NCBI GenBank assembly: GCA_038501785.1
Contig: JBAMJR010000099.1
Location: forward strand, 1,315,501-1,379,500
DNA: 64,000 bases
Direction of reading: 5' to 3'
Source of the DNA: Myoxocephalus aenaeus
Taxonomy: Eukaryota; Chordata; Actinopteri; Perciformes; Cottidae
Made by a program: the position numbers and the translations under genes. Shown piece by piece: positions 1 to 14,625 of this stretch. The notes under the pieces are model-generated. The model ran no database searches. It was not told the DNA's origin and saw only the letters and a list, made by a program, of their open reading frames with translations. How positions within the stretch are numbered: position 1 is the stretch's first letter; every line of letters starts with the position of its first letter.

Positions 1-228
1 CTCAATTCATCTCCATCTAATTCGCTGCCATTTTGCATTCTGCTCATGTTAGTGTGTTGATAGAAAATATGCTATTTAATCAAGAAATCACTGAACAGGA
101 AAAAAAGTACTTTATTGACACTTTTTTAAGACTTTTTTTAAGGTACCCCTGTCGTGTGCATAGTATTCATTGCTTAACCAATTTCTACAAGCATTTCCTG
201 CAACAATGTCCTATGCTATGTTCTTCAG
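1..228 (+). other. ptprs: 3' end of an intron from the exon upstream of the window
   Basis: This ends in a TTCTTCAG acceptor directly before the FN3-3 exon. The exon begins two bases into a codon, so the preceding coding exon, outside the window, must end with one extra base (probably G, giving Val). No other feature is seen in it. Confidence 0.7.
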
Positions 229-365
229 TTCCAGGTCAACCATCCAAATTTCAGGTTGGTGCTGTTTCTGATACCAGCATTCAACTAACCTGGGAAGCTG
301 CCTATGATAAAGAGGGAATTATAAACTATGAACTTCGCTACATGGAAGGCAGTTTTGGCACCCAG
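229..365 (+). CDS. ptprs: ptprs exon: FN3-3, first half
   Basis: It encodes [13 protein letters not shown]... and ...[14 protein letters not shown], the start of the third fibronectin III repeat (the VPGQP start, the LTW core tryptophan and the NYELRY strand are visible). The acceptor is TTCTTCAG and the donor CAG|GTAAGA. It begins after one base of a codon and ends on a codon boundary. The next exon is only 134 bp away. Confidence 0.9.
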
Positions 366-3300
366 GTAAGACTTTTAAAGTTTAAGTTCAAATTGCAGTG
401 CCTACTGCACTGAGAGGTGTACATCATCCCTTCCAACTTACAATTTCCTTGAAACCACTTTAAATCACACTTGTAAATAACAATGCTCTCCATCAATAGA
501 TGAAGAAAACATTTGGACCCGCATCTTCATATGTTGTGGAAAATCTCCGCCCACACACAGAGTACCGCTTCTCTCTGGCAGCCATCTCTACCAAAGGCAT
601 TGGAGCCTTCACCAATGACATATCACACAAGACCTTGCAAGCCAGTATGTAGCCCTTTATTCAGTCTTCTCATGTTCTTTTTGTGGGTTGGTTAACAAAG
701 AGATTTCCTCCAGTAAAGCAGTTAAATGATGTATGCCTTTTCAAAATTGATTTCTGATGAGGTTTTGTGATTCTTCCTTTTACTGGAGCTTGTAAACTTG
801 TTGATTGCATCTTTAACTTTGAACCATGACTCTTACATAATCAGGGTTCAAAGCTGATTCAGAAATGATGAACTCCATCACAAACTGACTCTTAAATAAT
901 GTTTTGTTTAATTCTTGTTAAAACCTTGACCTTGATTTTGTTAACCTCAGTGCAACATAATGATTATGGTATTTTCCACCTTAAGTTAAGTGCCATTTAC
1001 ACAACAAAAGGTTCATTTTGCGGCAAGTTACAGCTGAAATTAAGCTACAAATGGCTAAAGTCACCCCTTTCATTTTTAAATTAATTTCATAAATGGCCTC
1101 TTGTGCCAAATATGCATGAGTGTGCGCAACACTTTCAAACAAGTCAAGTCTGTTTCGACTGACAATTGTGGCGGTTACTTATTTCCCTTTCACGTTTGTT
1201 TATATTTCCTTTTCCTTTTTCAACAGCAAGCGCACTTTCTTCCATGTGACAGATACACAAAAAATGTCAGCTCTCCTCTAAGACCGCCACGGCTCTCATA
1301 TGAACGGTGTTCAGATTGTGGATGTGGAATTTGGGGTTGAGTTTAGTCATCAAAGGGGGTAACACTTTCAGTACACATATGCCCACTACCTGAATGTATT
1401 CCAGTATATCAGTTCCGCACTGATTATTGTATTTTACAGATGACACGAACACAACTGAATTATTTAAACCAGCCAGTTAAAAATAACAGGACTTATATGA
1501 TAACTCAGTAGTGCAAGCTGTAGAGAAAGAAAATACACACAGCTTATTCAATCAAATATCCAATAGTAGCTTCAGGACCGTTGTGATGGCAGGGCATGAA
1601 ATTCACGTCTTTTGGGTTTACACAGCACATAAAGCTTAACAACGTTGCTGTGCGTTCACATTTAATACATTAATGGTAAAGAACCTTGAAATGTAGCTAG
1701 ATTTAGGGTATTAGATACTAGTCTGAGCTTGTTATTGTGGGTCCAGCTGATAGTGACCTTTGTTGTCAATAACATACTAGAGGAGTTTTACTGGGACATA
1801 TGAAAGCCATGGCGGTGGGAGTCGACCTCTTTTAACACATTTTCTGTTTCTACCAGTGCAACTTGTTGGATGTGCCCCCACAACTGGGCTGTGGGGGCTT
1901 TGGAACAACCACTTCACAGTTCTTTTTGGTACTGCTGGGCAGCAGAGCTACACAGACGGTGCATAGTCACTGAGGAGAGCGCCAGTTGCATGCAATATTC
2001 ACTCCTACCCACTGGGGGTGCTGTTGAGAACGTACCACTGCATCATTGGTCTTTGATCAGTCCCGGCATGAATATAATGTATGTTCATTCGGCCCCATTT
2101 CTGTCTTGGCGTCTCTGGGTTGTCTGTGCACATCTTCACCTGTCGATGTGTGTTTGTGTTTTCCTTACCTCTATTTTTCCTTTTTGCATTTGTACTTGAC
2201 CGGTAACCTGCAACCTGATTGGATTGGATACACTCCTCTCTTTCTCTTACATCACCCTATTTCAGCTGTGTTTCTCTCTGTGCTACTTGTTCCCCCGTGC
2301 AATGGAACAAAAGCTCTCCTTGGAATGGCTTGACGTCTCCTTGCTCACTTTGTGTCCTTTTCCTTTTACTTTGAGTCTTTTGAAAACAAAGTTTTGAGTT
2401 ATTTCTTTTATTTTTTTATTAATTTATATTTCTTACTGGGTTATCCAAAATAATATTGGTTTAACATCACTCCAAACAGTAGCTTGCTGCTATTTTCATC
2501 TCTCCGTTGGGTTCTTGCATGAACCCAAGGCCACATCAGTCACAAGCAACAACAGCGTGGCAGGCAGAGCAGACGGCACTGACATACCGTTGCCTGTTGA
2601 GCAAATATGGGAGAGAATAAGTCTAACTGGTGGCTTGTCTCAAGTCTCTGCTTGAGACAAAGGGCTCTTCCTTTCAACTGCCTCATCCATACAATTACAG
2701 TGGATAGAAAGGGAAACCGTTCGTTGATAATTGCATCTGCCTGCCCACCACAGAAATGTGATACTACTGTCCTGAAAATTAGTGTCAATTTGTGTTCGGA
2801 TTAGTAATCAACTTAATAAATATTGTGTCCCACATACAAGCTCATTTCCATGACATGAGTATCAAGTACTCTTTGGTAAAGTTAAACAGCCATCTTTACT
2901 TTTTCTATCCATTCTACTTCTATGGTTTCACTTTAGGCCTCATTGTCACTGGTTTTTCTCAGACTATTATTTTTTAGGCTTTTATCAAGGGTCACCAAGT
3001 GTGAGATACATCCATTGGTTTCTCACTGCTGAGGTCAGAAAGTCACATACTAAGTCAGACAAAGCAAAAGATTTCCCAATAAATAACTTGATTTTCTGGA
3101 TCCTTTAAGGTAAGTGATTGAGTGGTTTAGGGATTCAGTCTGTCGTTCTCAAAAGCCATCACATATTAATTAAATTAAAAGATGTTATTTTCTGCAGTGC
3201 TTTTCTGAAACACCAACATAGATTTGAAAGCGTAGAGTAAGAATTATTTATACATGAGACATGAGAATATTAAAATGGCATGTCTTATGTTTGGCTCCTC

Positions 3301-6300
3301 ATACTTGTCAGGAATAGCAACATTTCTAAATCTCTATGCATCCAGATCAGGGAAGAGCCCTGTGACATGTATAGCTTGAATGAAGTGCCTTCACAACGTA
3401 ACATAGACAGTATACACGTTTGGAAAAGAGCACATAGGCCGCACATGAACACACACGTTGCAAAGAAACACAATGGTCTCAAGTTTAAGGGCAATAGAGT
3501 GACGTAAACCAGACTCCCAAGTTCACTGTGGGAGTTTCACACACACAGACACACAAGCAATAAGAAAACCCCTCACATATGCAGTATAGTAGAATAATCT
3601 CACACCCTACACTACACTCTAATGAGGAAGCCTTATTTACTAGTTTCTTGACTGAATTAGCTGCACAGAGTTATATTTAAAGATGCATGATATGTTAAGG
3701 AAGGGTCACAACATACTCAAATGTAAATGAAATAAACTGCAGTAAAATAATATTGCAATGACTGCAAATTATTTGAATATTGTTTCATGGACTTTTGACA
3801 TTGTAAGTGCCATGTTCTCCTCGCAGCCCTACAAACCCATTTTAACCTGGATCTGGTCCCAATACAGTGTCAGGCAGACTGAAACCCTTTTCCACTGAAA
3901 AAGAAAGACGGACAACTTTATTCCCCTGTTTATTGTCCATATATTTTGGGACAAAATGTTTACAGATTGTTGAAGTTCATGCTCAGTCCTAACAGCAATA
4001 CCAGAGGCTATTGTCATGGGGTCTACTCTGCCAAGAACTCTGCAAAAATGTATAAAACTGATGGGTCAAATTTGCTTCATGGTGAGTGACGCCGAATAAC
4101 TCCTCAAATCAAAGAGCACCACAATCATTTAATTGGCTTTTGTTGTTCAATATTACAGCAGGCTGAAATACATTCACGAGATCTAACTGGCAACTGTAGC
4201 CCTCATTCAGAAGCAAGGCCTCTTGGGTAATGCTGCCATAGCAGACCGGGCCGAGAGACGATTTTTGTGAGCCCGTTCAGACGTGGCCGGAGTCGGTCCA
4301 CAACCCGAGAGCTGGGAGGGCTCCCAGTATTCTTTTAGCTGTTACCCAGTTGCACTGCAGGACCTGAGATGGACCCTGTGAGTGGGTGTTAGGGGACTGC
4401 AAGGCCCCCGGAGTGGCAGATAAGAATCCCATTTCATTGTGTCAGAATTAATTTCATGCTTTGCGATGAGCTATGAGCCAGGCCCCTGGATGGATTGTCA
4501 GGCTTTGTTACACATTTAGATTATACCTAGAACCTGCCAGTAGCTAGTCAAGTGCTATCTCTCAAATTAAAGTGGCAGATTCTAAATCCTCTGTATTTAG
4601 CCAAACAAGCAGTTTAGCCCCCCCCCCACACACACACACTTACTGTAATTGCAGGAGGTTTTTAGATATATTGGAATATCTGTGTGAGCCACAGCACGGC
4701 CATTTGGCACTGGGGGGGATTAATTCCATAATGATCTACACATATGAACATCCTGTCATTTGAGGCTTCGAATGAAAATACAATTCAAATGCGGACATGT
4801 GCTTATACTCTGATAGCAAAAGCATTGGCAATCTGTGTCATTTCAAGAATTGACAACAGATACTGAGTAATGGCCTGTGTAGCTAAACTGTTAGCAATGT
4901 GAGCCATTTATGTCCATTTTTAGGATGTTGAACTAAAAGCACGTTTAATCTGAAGGTAGTCATGATGATTGGGTATGCCACCAGTACTTGACGTTACAGA
5001 CTTTGTACCCAGATCTCTTCATATCACAACAGACTACAAAAGGAAAAGAGGTGGACATGAATGCAGACATGACTAATTATTTGTCAAATAGCATTTAGGA
5101 AACTCTTTCAGGGAAGCTTCAAACGAACCTCAAGTAAGGCATTAGCTGAGTTTCTTCTTTTGTGGTTGTAGTTCTTCTATCCATAATCCTACTATTGGCC
5201 TTCATGGGATATGCACTTTATCAAAGCTGGGCCTTTGCCCGTCTTAAACCGTTATCAGGCATGAGGATGCCTGTGCACTGTGATAGCCTGGCCCCTGTCA
5301 GATTCACAGCCTTTTCCGCACCACAAAGATTGAGAACTGAGCAATCATTCTTGACTTGGAGAGTTTTCAAATACAATATGAGAGGAGGAAAGAAGCTGAA
5401 AGGCTCAAAATCCAGTAAAACCGTAAGTAAATAAGCCCATTGGACACAGAGAAGGGTTTGGGAACTGTGGCTGAGGTCCTGCCCTATTTGTTGTGTGCTG
5501 GAACATTCACTCTTCACTGGGAGGAGGCCTTTCTCATAGTCAGAAACCCTGTTTTTTTTTTGTTTTTTTTTAAGAAATCTAGCCAAAGTGACACTGCAGT
5601 CGGAACACTATCGTTAAACTTTTATGAATTCAGTAATACAAGCTTTCCGTCTTGCTTCTTCTATTCTTGTGTCTTGGCATTCTCGAAATGACTGGAAGCT
5701 TTCCAGGAAACATAGGCACGAGGCTATGAAATGGGATTTGTTTAAAAAAAATAATAATAATAATAATAATGCGGATGGTTGCCAAGTGCAGAAGAACAGA
5801 ATATCTTGGGAGTGAGTTTTCCCCCATTGGCTTCCCCTCTCACAGTCTTGTGGACCCTCCGGCCCAAAGATACATGAGTATCAAACAGCCCTGGCTACAG
5901 CACAGAGCCAACTCCATCCCTCTCAATAACCCCAAAATGGGTCCAAAATTAACTCTCAATGAGTCAAAATTAAAGCTATTATTTACTATTTTGAAAACTG
6001 GAATAGATGTCAACACTTCGGGCATGCTTTCTGAGAGGGAAAGAGTTGCAGTTCACTGACTATGGAGTAAGCACGCTCTGCTAGTCAGGTGCTGGTGGTA
6101 AGAAAGTCTTAACAATGTAGTATTTGTGGAAGTCAGGTACGTATGATGCAAACAATGCTTGTGATTTATTTTTGTTTGTTGTTTTTTTTGGAAGTTACAT
6201 GTTATATTTTCAGTTTATGCTGAGTATCTTGCTTTTTTCATGTTTTTTCATGATTTGTTATTTTGAACCTTAACTGTTGTTGTGGTTCTTTCTTTCGAGT

Positions 6301-9300
6301 CACCTGGGTTACAGAGAAATTCATTTCCCAGTACCCTCTTTCAGTTCATAATTTATTTCTTTATGCCTTTGTTTTGGAATGAGAACATGCTCCTTGTTTC
6401 CATGAGTTTCATTTGAGTTGATTTCCTAATTTGCTGGGTGTGGAATGCATTTTTTTGTGATGGTATTTCATTTTTTGGGGATTATTGTGCTATTTTTACC
6501 TTACATAACAGACAAAAATGTAATAATGAATTGGGTTTGTCACACCAAGATGGAGGGGAATATATTCTCACAAAAAAAAACAGGAAGATAGAGGAAACCC
6601 GACTTGGATAGAAATATTTTCATACATGTCCTTTTATCCGTATAATACCAAACTCTGGATGAGAAGTGAAACGTGTTATCACTCCCTGCACAGCACACTC
6701 TCTGGACGAGCACAAACTGTGTAAGAGCTTGGCACAGATTAGAAGCGAGAGGCATTGAATTTGATTTAGAAAGTTCACAGATGTGTAGGTTTTAATATGT
6801 TTTGGAAGAACACTTCAGACACAAATAACAGCCACTGTGTTGGAAAGCTTTTATACTGTTACAAATTAAAAAGGACAGACTACACTACCTCCCCGCTAGC
6901 TTATATGTAGGAAAACATAGCTTGTAAGCGAGTGCTTATTTGGCTGAACGTTCTGAAACAAAAAATCACAACTGCTTTTTTACGGATTGTTTTATCATGT
7001 TCGTTCAAGGTGAGATGGACATGACAATGTCTTAGATAAATCTTTATCAACTGAACATAGTAATCCTCATGTGGATAGCCGAGTTGCTTAGTGTTTGCAA
7101 TAATTTCAGAGACGCTGAGGGAGAAAATGTGTTATTTTCCTGTTGAGGACTTACCTTGTTGCTAGACTAAAGCCTGAGAAATAAAATGTGCAATGGAAAT
7201 GCACCATGAAACAATCAGAATATTGAGTAGGCATAAACAAGGATGACATGAGTGAGACAGTGTACCACCTCCTGTATTGTCCTACATTGCAGCACAAACA
7301 AATGGGTTCTGTTGGAAGGTAGGGCTGGATTTTGGATAAATTAAAAAAAAAAAATCTTGAAAAAGTAATTCTGCTGAGTCAATTTCATCAGGAGCAGTAA
7401 TACGTCAGTGCTCAAGCAGAAATTCAACACCATCATTTTGATACCTCAATGCCCAAAATCTTGTACCAGAACCAAATATATTTGCTTGTCCAGCGAAGGA
7501 TAGCAATCTTGATTCATTATTACAAAAGCTTGTGCCATTGCCCATTTATGCCTCTTATGTTGACATTTGCTTGATGGTTTTTATTTTAAACATATTTTGC
7601 CTCAATCTTTGTTTTGCGTTGTTTTTGTTTAAATGTTTGTTTTATCCTTTTTATCATTTTCTTTATCTCTCCCATCTTTTTATTTTTTTGTTTTTCACCC
7701 CTACCTTCCCCCTTCCCCGTCCTCCTCGTCCTCGACCCCCTTCCTTCCTGTCCTTTCAAACCTCACCAGAGCCCTCAGCCCCCCCTCAAGACATTAAGTG
7801 CAGCAGCACCAGCTCCACCACCCTGCTGGTAAGTTGGCGCCCCCCGTCTGTGATGAGTCAGAACGGTGTCCTGGCGGGGTATAGGGTGCACTACCAGGTG
7901 GTGGGCCCGTCAGAGGGCGGCAGTGACGACGGGGAGCCCATGGAGGAGCCCACAGTGCCTGCCACTGAGCAGGTTCTGCTGCAGAGATTGGAGAAGTGGA
8001 CCCAGTACCGCATCACTGTGTCCGCCTCCACTGTGATCGGGCCAGGCCCTGAGAGTGAGCCCCTGATCTGCCGCACAGACGAAGACGGTACATGAATCTC
8101 TAATGTGTGCATGCTGAACTTATTGTTGAAATGAAGGTATTGTTGTTAGTTAGATGGGGAGTGTTCCCTTGGTTGTAAATGTGTATTTGTGTATGTATGT
8201 GTATGAAGAAATTGTGTGTCCGTCTTACAAGTGCCATTGGAAAGTGTTATGCATTCTCAGTGTCAGAATATCTTTCCAAATACTCGATCAATTTTGACCA
8301 ACTACAACAAAACCACACTCTGAGGAGATAACACACTTGGGAAATCAAGTGTGTTGCTTTTTAAGCATAACTAACCCAATGTAATTCATAACGGCTGCCA
8401 CATCCCATATCCTGCCTCTATCTGTAGGCTTTTAACAGGATCATATTGCTCAGCTGAGAGTCATAAGCATTTATGAGTGCTGTACACTGCAAGGCATTAT
8501 TGGTCTGTGCATTTAGGGTGGCGACAGGAGGTTGGAGGTTAAACAAGCAGGTGCGTTTCCACTAAGGTTGCAATTCAAATCCTCTTACTTTAAAACATAG
8601 TTTGAGGATGCAAAAAAACTAAATTGCTGGCCATTTAATACACTTTCCTCTACATGTGCAACCACAGTGTACCACTTAGCCAAAGGTTGGAAAATACAGA
8701 AAGGCAAAGATACTGAATACATTTGAACCTCAAAAGAACAAAAAAGTATATCATGACATAGCTAAGTTGGATAGCAAAAAAAAATGACAAATGAGAAAAG
8801 TAGTTGAACTCTAAAATGCATAAACTGACAAATAAAGATGTTGGCATACCACAGCACATCTGAATCATTGACGGATGGCTGACATTGGTTTCTATCCTCC
8901 ACGATCCATTTCACATCCATTACCACAGCATTTTAAGCTTTCTTCTGACACTGATGTGCAACGAGAGCAACAGTAGAGACGAGCTTAAATTGACACCATG
9001 CCTGTTTTAACAGACCCAGTATCAGGGATTGCCGAGTTGAAAGCCATAGTGCACTGACAACAGCTATAACACATTTCCTGGTGTCATTACAATAATAACG
9101 TTTGACAGAGAAGTGCCAGGTAAAGAAATAGGACTCGGCGCTAAAAGGTAGAGAAGATTTTGGTAATAAACAAGATTGGTGCATGATCCTGGGGAAGGTG
9201 GGGGAAATGGGGTTGTGATTTAGGGGGGAAGCAGAGGACTTGAAGTGTTTGTGGACGAGTAAATGGAAGCTGTTTGAGTGGAAGAGTTCTATTAATGGCA

Positions 9301-12300
9301 CATCCATCTCAGGAAGGGCCGGTCTGTGGCACACCGAAAGGCCTAAAAGCAAGGCCTTCCATAAAGGCCTGTCATTATGACTGAGAGCTTCCTACTGATG
9401 GCAGACAGACACAGCAGACATGCATTGAAAAGGTGGAGACAGGAGAAAGTGGTGGCAGTTTGCGCCTGCGTGCTGGATATGATACTGTGGAAAGACTGAC
9501 ACTGGGGTGTTTAAAAAAAATAGATATATGTTTTTAATCAGATTCTTGCCAGTTGTTGGCATATTTCATGAATATTGTGTGTGCATGTGTGTATCAGGGG
9601 CTTATTAATAATGTAATGTGTGCTTCTGTCATCCTCCATTGCTCTGAAGAATAGTGTGAAGAATGTGGAGCAATTTCACTGAGATACAGTACTGTTTGTT
9701 TATTGCACTTGTTAATAAGAAACATCTATTTTTCAAGGTTCAAGGTTTTTTATTTTCCATTTGTGCATAGACCAACAGTCCAGACACATTGGAATGATTG
9801 TGCAGGGCTCTCTCAGTCAACAGTTTAGGAAATAAAAACACACTATAATAAGAAAGAAACAAATATGAAATATAAAAACACTATACTGGATGGATATGGA
9901 TAATATGTACAAGAAAGGTGGTAATATGTACACTTTTAGTTACAGTTTTAAAAACTCAGCTTCCATATCCTCACTCATATCTCACAATACATATGACCAA
10001 CTTATTCTGATTTGAGTTTTTGTTCTGTAACCCGTAGTTCCTGGGGCTCCTCCAAGGCGAGTGGAGGTGGAGGTCCTTAACTCCACAGCACTAAAGGTGA
10101 TGTGGCGCTCCCTGACGCCAGGCAGGCAGCACGGTCAGATCCGTGGCTACCAGGTACACTATGTACGTGTGGAAAATGGCGAGTCCCGGGGCCTGCCCCT
10201 CATCAAGGACGTCATGCTGGCCGATGCCCAGGTATGAACATCTCTCAGTTTCTGTAGAACAAGTCAATTACTTCAAAGTATTTGAAATTCCACCTAAAAT
10301 CTATGCCGTTCTTGCAACGGTCTGCCTTTAAGTCTCATTTTTAATCGTGCTACAAATAGACAATTAAGAAGATTAAAGCGACACAGCTACACTGATCCAC
10401 GTTTATAAGTTCGCAAGAAACTTTTCCCAACTTTTTTTTCTGTCTCAGACTGCAAATTGTGTACTTCGTGCTCACGGTTGTGGCTTTGCGAATATTGCTG
10501 GAGTATGGGTGCTCTTCCCCCTTGGATTTCATTTCATATTGCGATAATATTCTTTTCCCCTCAGCCCACAACAAGAACTGTAATCAAAGCTTCACTCATC
10601 TTGTCCTCCCTCTGTTGCCTCTATGGCTTTTATTAGGAATGTCTAGACCCCTTCTTTATAGCAACATCTGCCATGAAATGTCTGATTGTGTGCTTGTATC
10701 AAACGCGAAGACTCTAAGAAAATGCTGATTATAGTATTCTGTGCCTTGGGGGGGGCGAAGTAAAATTGGCATGAAAACATTTCACCAAAAATCAGCCTCC
10801 ACTGACAGCTAGAATCGTAATGGAACCCTGTTTGATGGACTTTTTTTCATTTTACAAAACTTGTTGGAGAAATCCTGTCAAAATGAGACTTTTGTGCATA
10901 GTAGCAATCATCCAAATGGAAATTTTAGGCTTGAAGCAATAAAGCAAACAACACTGAAAAGAATGGTTGCATGCAATTCTACATATTTTGGGATTATTTA
11001 TTACATATTTTTTCCACATTAAAGAAGGGTCCATTCAGGCAAAACGCCACCAGCATCACATTGACATTTTGGTATTTAGCTGACCACAAATTCAAGAGTA
11101 GAATACAGCTTAAATAACTTAATTAAAAGATCCAAGCAATGCACGCAACCAGCAGTCAACAAATAATGCCTGGCAAAGATATATTTTGAATTGCATATTT
11201 AACAATGACCTGATCATTTAAACCCTTAAAAGCGACAGTACATCTTGATATAAATACTGGCTGTAGATATCAATGATATGAAGTAATACTGAGGTAGCTT
11301 ATTGTTAGCCGCACAGTCGTATGGTTAAACATCTCTAGGCCACACAGGCAGACCTATACAATGCTCAGCTGCTCAGTTCCAACTGCTCCTCATAACATAA
11401 CCTTCAAACAGCTTCCCTCTTTCTGACCTTACAAAACCAGTGGCCTATTTCTCATACCAACCCTCTGCTCCCAAACCTCTCATGCCCCCCATCTCCCACA
11501 ATCCTATTTCTTGCCTTTCTTTTCTCTCTCTTTCTTTAAAAATATATATATTACTCTCTCTTTCTCCTGCACTCTCCTCTTTGGCGGGGGGGTTAGTGGG
11601 AAACGGACGATACAGCTGAATATGTGAGTATGAAGTTTCGCCTGAGTGCTTTTTTGTAGCTGAAAGGGTATAAAGAGTGGGTATTGCATCAACCTGGTTG
11701 GCGTCAGTCTACACAACCCTTCCAATCTTTATTTAATAAGTTTGGATAACAAAGTGGCTCAGAAGTTTCACCTCAGCTGTCTGGCCAGCCAACCTCCAGA
11801 CTATCTCTCTACGCTGCTAAGGAAAAAAGGACAAACTTCTATTGCCAGCTAGCTTCAACAAAACGAGGGCTGATGCAATATCCACTGCCCACTCTGCCTG
11901 GAATGCTAATGCTACTTTTGTCGTGCTGTGTTTTGAAACGGTATGTTTTGTCTTGTGCTCTGGTGGTGTGTATATGTGTTTATTTTTTTATTTTTGTTTT
12001 ATCTGTGCTGCCCTAAATTCAAACTCTTTTATTAAAAATATAGAGGCAGTAGTTCACATAGTGGCAATGTTTGATCCTTGAAACTGCACACTCCTCATCA
12101 CATCTCTGATGATCAATTTCAACTGCAGATATATGTTTTTCCAACAAAGTGTACCCTTATTTTGAACCCCGATTTGAAACCCAGTCCATCTGCATTACGT
12201 GAAGACCATCTCAAGTACTAGACAGTACTTATCGCTCATTTACCTTTATTGACCTCCCCCATCCCTCTGCCAACCAGCCTGTTAAAATCCTCATTCTGCA

Positions 12301-14548
12301 TTCGTTCAAACCTGCTCCCCTGAAAGATTCATTAGAATTGATCGGAAGCCTCTCTTTGAAGAGGAGTCAAGGAAACTTAATGGCTGAGCTAAAAACTGCC
12401 AGTGAATGGCCAGGATGTATTCAGCATGCATTTATCACAAAGTTAAGTTGTCGATTGGAATATTGCTAAAGGAATGAGGGCGCTACTCTCCATTTACATC
12501 CTTAATGTCCCTCCTCCACCTTGGCAACTCTAACAATTAACTTAATGGAACGATCTCCCACTACACAGGGGGAAACATTACATTTAATGCATGCCTTGTG
12601 AACATTGAGGACCAGGAGCAGTTTGAGCTGCTTGAAAGGGGGTCAAATCATAAAAAATTCAAGACACATTTTGACATTTTCCTGTCCATCTCTTCCCTGT
12701 CTCCCATAGGAAATGGTCATTGGAGGACTCAAGCCAGACACCACTTACTCCATCACGGTGGCAGCGTACACCACCAAGGGGGATGGAGCCCGGAGCAAAC
12801 CCAAACTGGTGGTGACCAAAGGGGCAGGTCAGTCCTAGGATCAATTATATATGTATTGCTTTGTTTACAGAACATATGTTTATGGAGCACTAAAGGTAGC
12901 ATATTCTTTTTCAGCGTGTGGCTAAAGGGTACTTTGCTCAGGGGTTCCTCATCATTCCCATTTTGATTAACATTGAAGGAATCCTCATTTAAAGCCACAT
13001 TATCGTGCCTTTATTGAGCCAAACCTATTCAGAAGATTTGGAAAAGCAGACATAAATAATGGGCATTTTTGTGTATAGGCATCCTAATGAAATGTGTTAT
13101 GTTAAGACTTTTGTTACATGTTTTGTACATGTTTTGAGTCAAATTTTATTTTTTCATTCTGAGGTACATTTGGATTCAAGAACAGTGCAGTCCGTTGAGT
13201 TGATGTTTGCTTTTACCAGGGCAGTATGTATGATTTGAATCATGTTCAAAAGACTATCCACAGATTTTTAGAGATCAAGGATGTGATATGAGGTACGTGG
13301 TAGATTTTTCAGACAGATTATGACAGCTTGAAAACCCCTGTTGAGTCATTGGTTTGAGCTTTAAGGATAAAATACTGGAGGCTGATGCCTGCACACTACA
13401 AAGCCTTGTCTTCTTCAGTTTTTTCCATCGTTACCACCAGCAAGCACACCCGTTTCACCGGGCCGCTTGAGCCTGTTTGCAATAGCAGTTACCAGGAACA
13501 TGATCTGTGAAGCCTGTGAATGTGAAAGATTGGACCGTCCTTTTGTGTGAGCATCTGTGTCGGTCAGCTTTGGGAGGCTCCAGAGAGCCAAGATGTACAT
13601 AACTGCACTCATACATGTGTGTATACACACACATGCTTACATATTTACCTAGTCACTCTCACATACTCATGAGCACGTCTCGTCTCCAATACCGATCTCA
13701 CAAATACATTATATGCAGACCCATACTGTGGCAAAATCATGAAACAAAACACACCAATGGACACACACACACACACAGGCGCATTCTCACAACCCAACAC
13801 ATACTAACAAACATAGGCAAATTTCCTAGATCCTGACAGGTGTGTGTGTTACAGGTGTCAGGGAGTGTGACGCTGCCAAAGAGGCTTTAGTGAGTGCTGA
13901 CACTCTCCAGCCTCCTGTCAGGGTTGACTGACTGATGTGCCAGTCTAGCGCACTCTGTCTGTCCCTCAGAGGGAAAGCCTTTCCTTTGTATTATTGAAGT
14001 GTAAAGAAATGGTTTATGCCAGGGGCCAAGATAAATGAAAAAAGGAAGTGGGGAGAAGCCGTTTTCAGAGATGAAGTGGTTGTCCCTCTTGTTCTGATCG
14101 ATGCGAGGATGACCTAGTCCTAGTGCAACTATTCTCAACCAGAGCACCATCAAGTGGGACGCATAAGCACGGCCAAGGGGTTAGATTTAATAGAAAATAT
14201 ATATTTTAGTAATTTACATTTTTTACATTTACCATGTCCATGTTTTCACTGGACTTAGAAGCGCTGTGATTTTTGGAGAAGCGCCGCCTTTCCTTTTGGC
14301 GCCCATGTAAACCAACTGGGCTTATCAAACGAGATGCAGCGAGCCGCGGAGGTCTGTGGCCGGCTCGCGATCTTCGCGATTTTTTGTGCCGCATGCCGCA
14401 AGCAAATCTGGCAAGATTACACACTAATGATCTATTATAAACGATAAAACATATATATGATATAAATTATCTAGTCGTAGTGTCATTGCTGTTTGTGATT
14501 ATGGTTCTTAAATTACGTCCTTATTTAATATATTTATCAGTTGCGTCT

Positions 14549-14625
<77 letters not shown>

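Noticed and set aside
5162..5434. 90-codon frame with a hydrophobic start ([19 protein letters not shown])
   Set aside because: It resembles a membrane segment, but it lies in a ptprs intron with no promoter, partner exons or family match. Its frame depends on a non-ATG start.
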